Position numbers and translations under genes: made by a program. A stretch of DNA of 19,020 nt from Dictyocoela muelleri (taxonomy: Eukaryota; Microsporidia): assembly GCA_016256075.1 (NCBI GenBank), contig SDVU01000156.1, positions 1-19,020 on the forward strand, given 5' to 3'. Within the stretch, counting starts at the first letter, position 1; the number at the start of each line of letters is the position of its first letter. Of the stretch, positions 1 through 7,659 are shown one piece after another. The notes below the pieces were generated by a model, which did not search any database, had not been told where the DNA came from, and saw nothing but the letters and a program-made list of their open reading frames with translations.

Positions 1-134
1 AATACTATATTTCTATAGTTTTTGACCGCTTAATGTCATTCCCTCATTATTTATTAAAGAGTGACGTCAGCGGGATTTGAACCAGATACTTAAATTTTTC
101 ATTCAAGAGTGTTAACCACTGAGCTATCTGGCTA
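1..134 (-). mobile_element. tRNA-derived SINE copy 1 (cut by window edge)
   Basis: Read on the minus strand, this starts at about 134 with a tRNA-like head. Box A is TAGCTCAGTGG (126-116) and box B is GGTTCAAATCC (83-73), with 32 nt between them, which is tRNA spacing. The body shared with the other copies follows: ATAAATAATGAGGGAATGAC, then a CATTAAGCGGTC block and an AACTATAG tail that runs off the window. The acceptor and D stems do not pair well, so this is not a working tRNA. It is the best-preserved head of the five copies. RNA polymerase III transcription is inferred from boxes A and B. Confidence 0.75.
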
Positions 135-163
135 TGCATTCATAAACACATTACATTTTATGC

Positions 164-198
164 CGAGTTACAATCAACTCGTGATATGCCGAGTTGAT
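164..198. repeat. Small competing hairpins (CGAGTT/AACTCG)
   Basis: CGAGTT (164-169), ATCAACTCG (173-181) and CGAGTTGAT (190-198) allow two mutually exclusive stems. The second is a perfect 9-bp stem with an 8-nt loop. It lies just beyond the SINE 5' end. No function is apparent. Confidence 0.4.
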
Positions 199-499
199 GC
201 CGTGCAGGTTAAAAGTTAAAAAACCCAGAGGATCCTAGAATCTAGATTTTAACAACTTTAATATTCGTTATAAGCTGGTTAAAAAGCCCATAATACTTTA
301 GAAATCTTTGAAGAATCGCTCTTTTATTTAAACGAGGTGATGAAAAATCAAAAGAAGTATTTTATTGGCCCTTGATAATCTTCCTTTACATCCGTACAAA
401 TTACAAAAATGTAGATCTTTTTTCTCTTCTGACATAACGATCTAGCCATTAGACCAGATAATTATCAAAACCTTTAAATGTTTTTACAAAAAGAAAATT

Positions 500-1121
500 A
501 ACAAAAATTAAAAATGAACTTGAAAAGAAGCTACCAGAAACATTTTTAAATTATTTAAACTGTTTAAAATTTATATTCATTGATATTGGAATCGTCAAGA
601 TAAGTTTTTTCTGAAACAGTTAAAATTGCTATAAAAAGTAATCGGAAATTCATTTATAGAAATAAAAACAGTCAGAAATGATTTATCTGGCTTAATGATT
701 TAACCGACTAAAATGATTTATCCAACTTAAATGATTTAACCGACTTAAATGATTTAACCGACTTAAATGATTTCAAAACTATATTTTTTGCGAATATGAA
801 GATGATTAGTGTTTTCTTGAAGAAACAAAGAAAGAATTTTTACAATAAAACTTTATTGGACAAATTTCAGTAGGAAATATTTAAGAGAAAAAACAGGAAA
901 TTATAACCATGAAATTTAAGTTTAATTCCGACATATTATAAAGCTTTAGAATATGTTTCTGCTTTAGAGATTACTTTACAATCCAAATCCCGAAATTTTT
1001 TATAATTATGATTTAAAAAAGATCTTTTTTGAATCAAAGACAAAAAGGCCATCTGATATATTTGATTATATTAGAAGAACAGTAATAAGTTTTTTAAAAA
1101 ATAAATATGTTCGTTATTCAT
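500..1121 (+). pseudogene. Decayed coding relic of an unrecognised protein
   Basis: Several plus-strand stretches read like protein but sit in different frames. One is an open stretch at about 508-612 containing LPETFLNYLNCLKF. Next comes the repeat-bearing part (LNDLTD units at 677-771). A last 50-codon stretch at about 966-1121 contains NPNPEIFYNYDLKK and RPSDIFDYIRRTVISFLKNK and ends in a TAA. Composition (Lys, Asn, Phe, Ile) and in-frame short repeats resemble the window's Asn-rich gene, but I see no shared sequence with it. It lies tail-to-tail with CCT3. I infer a host-type gene with several frameshifts and stops. The family is unknown, and chance open stretches in AT-rich DNA are the alternative. 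Confidence 0.35.
677..771 (+). repeat. 18-bp tandem repeat (AATGATTTAACCGACTTA)
   Basis: About five copies of an 18-bp unit are present, the middle ones nearly identical and the outer ones diverged (ATCTGGC, ATCCAAC variants). The length is a multiple of three and the plus frame reads NDLTDL, so this was probably a protein repeat within the decayed gene around it. Confidence 0.7.
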
Positions 1122-1244
1122 AAATAATAGACAAGCTTTAAAAACTCACCGTAAAATACGTCATTGCGAGGGTACACTGTATTTCTAATGGTTTAACTTT
1201 AATCAATAAATGTTTAAATCAACGTAATTTTAAATCAATAAAAC

Positions 1245-1250
1245 TTTATT
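1245..1250 (-). terminator. AATAAA polyadenylation signal of CCT3
   Basis: AATAAA on the minus strand lies about 20 nt past the CCT3 stop codon, the usual place for a short eukaryotic 3' end. In such AT-rich sequence the hexamer could be chance. Confidence 0.45.
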
Positions 1251-1270
1251 CACTATAACTTTAAATAATT

Positions 1271-2884
1271 TCACTTAACTTTTCTTGCCTCAATAACACC
1301 ATCAACTCTTAATAAATGACAAACACATCCAAAAGCACTCTTTAGAGCTTGAGCTTTAACTGAGCTTGGTTCATAAATTATTTTATCAGTGTCACCAACA
1401 CGTCCAAGAACACCATCGATTCCAACTATTTGTCCTTTTTTATGAGCTTGTTCTAGTTCTGCCATTAATTTCATGGGATCGTCAGCACAACTATTCCTTG
1501 CAAGCGTGATTGGAATGATTTTCAATGCTTCAGCTACAGCCTTGAAAACCAGTTTTTCATTTCCATCACATTTTGTATAATTTGCAAGATAATTTGACAA
1601 ATATAGATCAATTGCACCGCCACCCGGAACAAGTTTTTGGGAAAATGAGAGTGTTTTTGCAACTTTTAAAGCATCATAAAGATTTCTTTCAAGTTCGTTC
1701 AAGATATCACGAGAGGTTCCTTTTAAAAGGATAGATATTGCCTTGGGTTTCTTACATCTGTCGAATTTAAAATAAAATTCCTGTCCAATCTTGACATACT
1801 CGAATAGTCCACATCCTTTGCCGACGCAACTTTCATCCAAATCATCTACATTGTTGATAATTTTAGCTCCTACCGCCTTGCTAACGCGAAAGGCTTCACT
1901 TTTCTTTAGCCTTCGCAGTGCAGTCACATTTTTATCTTTAAAAAAGGCTATAGCTAAATCGCAAATACCTTTTTCGGTCAAAACAATATCAGGATTCATT
2001 TTAACTACCTTTTCACATTTCAATAAAACTTGTTCTTCTTCGATTTCAAGAGCTCTTTTGTATGCATCTTTGTCTTTAAACTCATATTTAGTTTGACTCT
2101 CACCTTTTTTATACTCAAACCCACTGTCTAAAATCACAATCCTTGGATTTTCTATTCTTCGCCTCATCTGGGGATGTATAAGAATTTTATCTAGTAATAC
2201 ACCGTCTAGAACTTCAGAACCCGAGAAGCTAACGTCCAATATTTTTTCAACCTTTACTAAATTTTTTAGATCACATTTTTTAACTCCATGTTCAGAAGTA
2301 AAAATCTTTTCAACAGCTTTTAAAGCCATTGAAGCAACATCGACACCCATGATTTTGCACAACTTGGTCTGCACTGCATTTGAAACAATTTCTTTTTTAA
2401 GGCCATCTTTCATTTTTATTTCAACCTTACTGATTCCTTCTAAGCAAATTTCAAGGGCGCGTTTTAAACACCTGACTTTTCTGACAGGGTGCATCTCATC
2501 AAAATTAGTTTTAATCTCTTTTTCATCAACATTACCAATTATTGAATTCAGGTTCTTCAAAAGCCCAACCTTGCTTAATAGCTCGGCAGTCATCAATATA
2601 ACACTCGTAGTTCCGTCACCAACTTCAAGATCCTGAGTTCTAGCCACGTCAATTAAAATCTTAGCTGCAGGATGAGAAACATCAATTTCGCGCAATATAG
2701 CATTTCCATCGTTTGTAATTTGGAGTGATCCATTTCGTGTTAAAATCATTTTTTGCATAGCTAGCGGGCCTAGGCATGAGGATAGTATTTGACTAACTGA
2801 ATTTACAGCTTCTATATTGTTGTTAAGAATTGCTGATGCTTTGTCTTTAATTAGAATTATGTAATCGAGTCTTTGTTGTTGCAT
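1271..2884 (-). CDS. CCT3: T-complex protein 1 subunit gamma (CCT3)
   Basis: Gamma subunit of the cytosolic TRiC/CCT chaperonin, the double-ring ATPase that folds actin, tubulin and other proteins. At 537 residues it is close to the usual length of about 545 and has no intron. Visible motifs: TNDGNAILREIDVSHPAAK (residues 57-75), with the ILREI and HPAAK wording typical of the gamma subunit; the ATP-site GDGTTS at 89-94; KGTSRDIL at 388-395; ERNLYDAL, whose Asp404 matches the hydrolytic aspartate; and VPGGGAIDLYLS at 419-430. The C-terminal EPSSVKAQALKSAFGCVCHL stretch and the LLRVDGV ending also match the family. The apical domain lies at about residues 205-370. The start is supported by CCCC two bases upstream of the ATG (2886-2889), and the stop is TGA. 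It appears intact and monocistronic. Confidence 0.96.
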   Translation of the reverse strand: MQQQRLDYIILIKDKASAILNNNIEAVNSVSQILSSCLGPLAMQKMILTRNGSLQITNDGNAILREIDVSHPAAKILIDVARTQDLEVGDGTTSVILMTAELLSKVGLLKNLNSIIGNVDEKEIKTNFDEMHPVRKVRCLKRALEICLEGISKVEIKMKDGLKKEIVSNAVQTKLCKIMGVDVASMALKAVEKIFTSEHGVKKCDLKNLVKVEKILDVSFSGSEVLDGVLLDKILIHPQMRRRIENPRIVILDSGFEYKKGESQTKYEFKDKDAYKRALEIEEEQVLLKCEKVVKMNPDIVLTEKGICDLAIAFFKDKNVTALRRLKKSEAFRVSKAVGAKIINNVDDLDESCVGKGCGLFEYVKIGQEFYFKFDRCKKPKAISILLKGTSRDILNELERNLYDALKVAKTLSFSQKLVPGGGAIDLYLSNYLANYTKCDGNEKLVFKAVAEALKIIPITLARNSCADDPMKLMAELEQAHKKGQIVGIDGVLGRVGDTDKIIYEPSSVKAQALKSAFGCVCHLLRVDGVIEARKVK

Positions 2885-2885
2885 A

Positions 2886-2889
2886 GGGG
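2886..2889 (-). promoter_or_regulatory. CCC-type start signal of CCT3
   Basis: The minus strand reads CACCCCTATG at the start codon. A C-run immediately 5' of the ATG is a known microsporidian transcription/start-context signal. C-runs are rare in this AT-rich DNA, so its position is informative and supports the start chosen. Confidence 0.65.
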
Positions 2890-3347
2890 TGTTGTCAATA
2901 CATTTTTAAAAGCAGATTTATTTTGAAATCACATTTTTTAAAATAAAAAAAAACATCATCCTTAAAAAATCAGCATCTCTGAAAATAAAGAAATTTTGAT
3001 TATGTTTACAAACTGGATAAAAAATTTTAATTAAAAATATTTTCAAATGAAATTATTCATGTCTTATTAACAAAACAGCAATCTTTTGTGTCATCTTATA
3101 CATATTGTGGATGACCGAAGAAAATGAAATTGCTAAATATGTTACGTGAATGGTTTTTATTGAATTTATTCTCATGATTAAACATTTCTCCTCTTACCCT
3201 CAACAAATGTATTTTCTTTTATGCTCTTATTGGATCAATTTAAATTATGAAATTTTATATTTTGTGGATGATTAAAATTTAATTTGAGATTAAAATTTTA
3301 ATTTGTTATTAAATTTTTGACAAATTGTAGTAATTACAAGACACTTT
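2890..3347. other. AT-rich intergenic spacer upstream of CCT3
   Basis: I see no convincing ORF, RNA gene or element end here. It must hold the CCT3 promoter. Several AAAATTTTAAT-type stretches near 3263-3307 are short imperfect repeats only. Confidence 0.6.
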
Positions 3348-3355
3348 GTTATTAC
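3348..3355. repeat. Left target-site duplication of the hAT element
   Basis: GTTATTAC abuts the left terminal repeat. It matches TTTATTAC at 5315-5322 in 7 of 8 positions. Confidence 0.7.
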
Positions 3356-3391
3356 TAGGTTCCAGAAAAAAGTACGAACTTTTTGACAAAA

Positions 3392-3508
3392 AATCCGCTA
3401 AAAATCCGCTAAAAATCCGCTAAAATCCGCTAAAAATCCGCATTTTTAAATTAAAAAAATCCGTTGAAAATCCGCTGAAAATCCGCTTTTGAAAATTAAA
3501 AAAAACCG
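3392..3508. repeat. Subterminal AAAAATCCGCT tandem repeats of the hAT
   Basis: At least seven copies of an 11-bp ATCCGCTAAAA-type unit occur here, four or five nearly perfect, followed by ATCCGTTGAAA and ATCCGCTGAAA variants. They lie just inside the left terminal repeat. A related ATCTGCATTTTT stands inside the right end near 5278. Such subterminal repeats often bind hAT transposases; that role is inferred here. Confidence 0.75.
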
Positions 3509-3884
3509 CTTAAAAAATGTTTTTGAAAAATAAATAAAGCAACACACAACCAAAAATGTTTTTGAAGAGTATTATTAATAAAAATTGACATAAACTCTAA
3601 TCTACGCTCTTATATATCTATTCTAAAAGGTATTAGTACAACATTTATTAATATTTAAAGATACAGGCAAAATTAAGTATTTAAAATATTCTTAAAACAT
3701 TTATGTCTTGTAAAATACTGTATATTTCTTTATCAGATTTTTTAATGAATTTTTCTGTATTAAATCGCTAGAAAATTGCAAATATATTTGTAAAATTAGT
3801 TTTCTAAAAAATTATCTTATTAATCTTTATTGAAATATAGAAACATAACATTTCTTGCATCTTACTTGTCATTCCTCATCTTAA

Positions 3885-5165
3885 ATCATCAAGAACACAA
3901 CCCATTTTGTTGAAACTACGTTCAAAGTCTGCAGTAGTAAAAGTAAAAAAAGATAGAAATTGTCTTTTCACTACAAGTAATGTCATTTAAATTATAAAAG
4001 TTTGAGATTGGGTTTTTGTGGATTAATGGGATGAACTTATCTATTAATTTTTGATTTTCTCATTTTTCCATTACATTTCTTAAAATATCAATTTGTTGCT
4101 TAGAAGTAAAATTATTTTTTTCAAATTTAGTGATACAATCAACGACAAATATTACTTTTCGAATTTCTGAAAGCTTTTGAATGAAACAGTTGTCTTCAAA
4201 TGAATCAAAGATGGTGTCATATTCATTATTCTTCGATGCTAGATTTTTTAAAAAATATTTATATAGATTATATTTTTGAGCGATCTCTGATAAAAAAATC
4301 TAATCTTTATCGAATTAAAATAGGAAAGTTCAGACCTACAATGCTTCTAAATAGATATTGATTTTCTCTGTTTTTCGTCCGAGCTGGTTTTATTTGTGAA
4401 CTTACTAAGTTCGAAATAGGAGATATATCTCTCACCTTTACACATAATCCGTGTAGTATATGAGCAACACACGTTACCTTTTTATAATTTAACAAAATGT
4501 GCTTTATTGCTTTGACCGCCTTAAAAGCATAGGAGGCTCAGTCAGAAAAAATTATGCGAAGCCTGTTAAAATCTATTTTTCCATCAAAAATTTCGCTCAT
4601 TATGTTGATTATATCTTGACAAATAATTTACTATTTGTCTTTGACAACTCAACATTTCGAATAAGATATGTTTTTTTTCGCGGAAAAATATCAAAAACTC
4701 TTGACATGATATTTAAAATATATTTAACATTAATGTCAGTAGTTTTATCAAATAAAAAGATAAATATCTTTATTTTTTATATATGATTTTTTTTTCTCCT
4801 TTTATCTCATAGACAGGCACAATTAATTTCGATAATGTGATTCATCCCGAATAAACATATTTGTATATTTTCTAAAAACTTGTTAAAATTGGGTTTTATA
4901 ACTTATACAAAGCTATACTTGCAGCAGCAAAAGGTTCTGCAAGTTTTTCGTCAAAAGTCTGATTTATTACTTTAAATGACGTTAAATTCTCAAACTTCTG
5001 CATTTCCAATGACATATTTTTATTTTCTTTTGTGTCTTTCTTTCCAAATATTTTTTAAGCGTTTTTCTTTCTTCTTTAACAGAATACAACAATTCTTTAT
5101 TACAAAATAAGCAAATTATTTCATTATTGCAAATTTTAAAGTCCTCTCGTTCTGCTATGAATTTC
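3885..5165 (-). pseudogene. hAT transposase relic
   Basis: Fragments in different minus-strand frames follow hAT order. First is an N-terminal zinc-finger (BED-like) remnant with CLFC and then LKKYLERKTQKK, where the expected two His appear lost (about 5165-5030). Next comes FDEKLAEPFAAASIALYKL (about 4975-4890), then the catalytic-domain start DKTTDINVKYILNIMSRVF with KTYLIRNVELSKTNSK (about 4750-4630). The open stretch KVTCVAHILHGLCVKVRDIS (4495-4307 ORF) matches the conserved VTCxAHxLH block. The C-terminal dimerisation signature FERSFNKMGCVLDDLR lies at about 3930-3885. Several stops and frameshifts separate these pieces, so no functional protein is expected. It is a DNA-transposon gene with no link to its neighbours. 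Confidence 0.8.
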
Positions 5166-5540
5166 CTTTAAGTTTTGATAGTATATAATTGCTTCATTTA
5201 ATGGGTAAAATTATTTATTTAAATATTAAAAATAAAAAACCTGTTTATAATTGAAAAATAGAAGAAAAATCCTCAAAATCTGCATTTTTAAAAAGTGGCT
5301 TTTTCCGGGCCTTATTTATTACAAATGTATAATAAAAAAAGTCTTCTAAATATCCTAATTTTATTTATGATTAAATATAATAAAATTAAGGGTTATCTAA
5401 ACTGATACAATTAAACTCATTACCATTAAAATCATCCCAATTAAAATCATTGTCTTGAAATAATTATAAAAAATTTAATTGTTGAAAATGTTTTTAGAAT
5501 AAATTGTTTAAACAAAATTTTAATATTTGATTATAAATCA

Positions 5541-5739
5541 AGGGTAGATAGCTCGGTGGTTAACACCCTTGAATGTAACATTTAAGTTCGACGTTATAAT
5601 TATTTTAAAATCACTTTAATAAATAATGAGGAAATGGCATTAAGTGGTCTATAACTACAGTTTAATATACAAATGTTCCCTTGTGGTCCAGCCTATTGAG
5701 ACATAGTATAATTTATATTAAAACTCAATGAAAATGATG
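5541..5739 (+). mobile_element. tRNA-derived SINE copy 2
   Basis: The head reads GGTAGATAGCTCGGTGGTTA, with box A TAGCTCGGTGG at 5549-5559, followed by CACCCTTGAATG and a degraded box B (GTTCGACG) a few bases closer than in copy 1. The shared body AATAAATAATGAGGAAATG lies at about 5619-5637, then the ATTAAGTGGTC block, ACTACAG, GTGGTCCAGCCTATTGAGAC and the AATGAAAATGATG tail. Overall it is nearly full length at about 199 bp. It lies between the hAT and MULE elements. Confidence 0.7.
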
Positions 5740-5891
5740 TTTTTGTAAAAAAAAACGCCTTTTTAAAAACTATGAAATCTTGAAAAAAGCTTAGAAGACA
5801 AAAACAAAATTCTTTATTCAGCTAGATTTTTGGATTTTTTTTTTAAAAAAACGGTCTCTTAAAATAGTTAAAAATATAAATTCAAATAAAT

Positions 5892-5934
5892 CGTTTGGTC
5901 CAAACTGGGCCGAAGGTCCAGTTTGAGCCAAACG
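5892..5934. repeat. Inverted repeat beside the left MULE end
   Basis: Two 20-nt arms (5892-5911 and 5915-5934) separated by GAA match at 17 of 20 positions. Each contains TTTGGTCC/GGNCCAAA-type motifs. It ends 6 bp outside the MULE terminal repeat and is much richer in GC than its surroundings. It may be an extended end of the element or a separate small hairpin. Confidence 0.6.
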
Positions 5935-5940
5935 GTCAGA

Positions 5941-7492
5941 TTCGGACAAAAAAATGGGGGTGATATTTTTTTTGAAAAATATTCCTGTCGAGCACAAAGA
6001 TATTTTTTTTAAAAAAAAATACAAAATAAATTATAATATAAAATAATCTCGCAATTTTTAATTAAATACTGAAATCATAATCATTATAACTGCTTTCAAA
6101 AACAAAATATCATAATACTCGTTCAATCTTCCAATTATGTTTTAAAAAATTTCCATTTTTTAAAGTTTTCCTCATATCGGAACTTAAAGGCCTCAATATC
6201 AATACCTTGATGATATCTTGATCTTGTAAATGATCATATGTTCGTATAATGATAATTAATTTTATTAAAGAAGAGTGGTTACCATTTAAAAATGAATTAT
6301 GTACCTATTAAAATCTTCACAAAGATTAGTTGTCAGTGGAATGTCTTTGATTAATCTTTCAGCACAAACCAATCTGATTTTTCCTGCTTAAAATCAGTAA
6401 TAAAATTTCTTTCAAAATATTTCAATACTTTAGCGGTTGATTCATCATCATATTTTCTTTTGAAACCAATTTTAATTTTTCAAAATAATCATTTCCAGTG
6501 TTTTTTTGGTACAAATGATATTACTAAAAGCATTTTAACATAATTTCGAAATTCAGCATCGCTTTTATATTTGACAACAAGATTGTTGGTTTGTATTTTA
6601 CGCCAGATAATTTGGGAAAAATAGAAAAAACAATTATAAATCTCGGTTTCGGTAAATATAGCTTTAAAGGCCTTCATAGGCCTAATTTCGGTTTCCATTA
6701 CAATTTGTTTAGGTTTGTTTTTTTTTCACTAGCCGGGCAATTACTTCAAAAAGTCGAAAATAAGTATTTTCATTTTTATTCGGCAGAAATGAATATACAA
6801 GGGGGAAATAATCATCGAAGATTTTTGCGAAAATTATGTAAATTTGAAAAAACACAATCGGTGCCATTTTAAAAGTTCCATCAGATAGCCAGGTAGATGC
6901 GTTTTTGAGATGAATTATTTTTTCGGAGTTTATAAAAATAAGCATTCTTTCTTTATCCATTACCCCGCCGTCATATTGGAAAAACAAATTTTTATCAATG
7001 TTATGATTTAATTCATTCGGTATGTCGTCTGTATTATGAAAGTTATTAATTGTCTTATCCTTGATATTATTAATTATTCTTTTCAATGTTTTTTGTTTGG
7101 AAAACGCAGCAATCTCAGTCATATCCAAATTTTTAAATGTTTCTGAAATAATTTCTTTGTTATTTAAAAAGAATTCCTTTGCATATTTTTTGATTTTACT
7201 CATCTCATTATTTTTTGCAATCTGTATTTGGGTTAAAGGATTGCAACCATGCGCTATTTCGTTTTTTACATTTCCCCCTTCTATTATTAATTTTTCTTTA
7301 CATGGCCTCTTGCTGCATCTGTATATTTTTTCAGTATTTTTTATGTTTTTAAAGTGGTAATAATAATTCAAATAAATAATTCCTGATTTTTTCCTTTGTG
7401 TTTCAACAAAATATTTTTTTTGCAAAAATTTTTATATTCATCGTTCATAGGTTATTTTAAAAAAAAATATCACCCTGTTTTTTTTGTCCGAA
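5941..7492 (-). mobile_element. Mutator-like element (MULE) 1
   Basis: Terminal inverted repeats of 33 bp enclose a FLYWCH/MULE transposase gene. The left one is 5941-5973 (TTCGGACAAAAAAATGGGGG then TGATATTTTTTTT). The right one is 7460-7492, whose reverse complement reads TTCGGACAAAAAAAACAGGG then TGATATTTTTTTT, leaving about three mismatches. I could not find a convincing 8-11 bp target duplication. Total length is 1552 bp, compact for a MULE. Confidence 0.8.
6060..7448 (-). pseudogene. MULE transposase relic with FLYWCH zinc finger
   Basis: The main open part is 7425-6709 (238 residues). It begins with a FLYWCH-type finger: Cys37, Cys42 and His59, with the last ligand apparently Cys61 instead of His. 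The MULE core signature TWLSDGTFKMAPIVFFQIY follows, with catalytic Asp182. The frame shifts in an A9 run at about 6718-6726. The protein resumes as IVMETEIRPMKAF, where the second catalytic Asp of the DFE motif reads Glu, then CFFYFSQIIWRK, where the FHF His reads Tyr, to 6489. Later pieces (YFERNFITDFKQEKSDW; IPLTTNLCEDFNRYI, matching the RTNN..E motif) continue to about 6060 with more stops. A second ATG at 7448 preceded by CCT may be the original start. Confidence 0.82.
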
Positions 7493-7659
7493 AAGAGGCA
7501 TTTTTCCGAATATGCACCCAGCCGTATAATATTAAAAACAGCATATAGAATTAAAAACATATTTATAAAATTAAAAATTATAAATAAAATTGTTGAAAAG
7601 TATATTTTTAGCAATTGTTAATAATAAATTCAATAATTTTAATAATCATTATAAAATTT
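7493..7659. other. Short spacer between MULE 1 and the Asn-rich gene
   Basis: AT-rich DNA with repeated AATTAAAAA words; no gene seen. It holds the 3' end of the Asn-rich gene. No clear AATAAA lies within 40 nt of that gene's stop on the minus strand. Confidence 0.5.

Larger units (their letters stand above)
3356..5314 (-). mobile_element. hAT-superfamily DNA transposon, decayed
   Basis: The element is bounded by imperfect terminal inverted repeats: TAGGTTCCAGAAAAA from 3356, and TAAGGCCCGGAAAAA on the minus strand from 5314. Directly outside both ends is an 8-bp target duplication, GTTATTAC (3348-3355) and TTTATTAC (5315-5322), matching at 7 of 8 bases; eight base pairs is the hAT hallmark. 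The interior carries a decayed hAT transposase on the minus strand. A block of ATCCGC subterminal repeats sits inside the left end. Length is 1959 bp, short for an autonomous hAT, consistent with loss or decay. Confidence 0.85.

Noticed and set aside
443-456. Box-A-like TGGTCTAATGGCTA on the minus strand, with GATAATT/GATTATC pairable ends about 93 nt apart
   Set aside because: It resembles a tRNA-Glu/Asp 5' half, but no T-arm or box B follows; at best a tRNA fossil.
1791-2636. Plus-strand ORFs opposite CCT3 (1791-2096 and 2349-2636)
   Set aside because: They lie antisense inside the strongly conserved CCT3 frame and show no family motifs.
4499-4786. Plus-strand 95-codon ORF
   Set aside because: It lies antisense to the hAT transposase relic, whose minus-strand pieces match the family.
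6591-6872. Plus-strand 93-codon ORF, and 7061-7360 on the same strand
   Set aside because: Both are antisense to the MULE 1 transposase.
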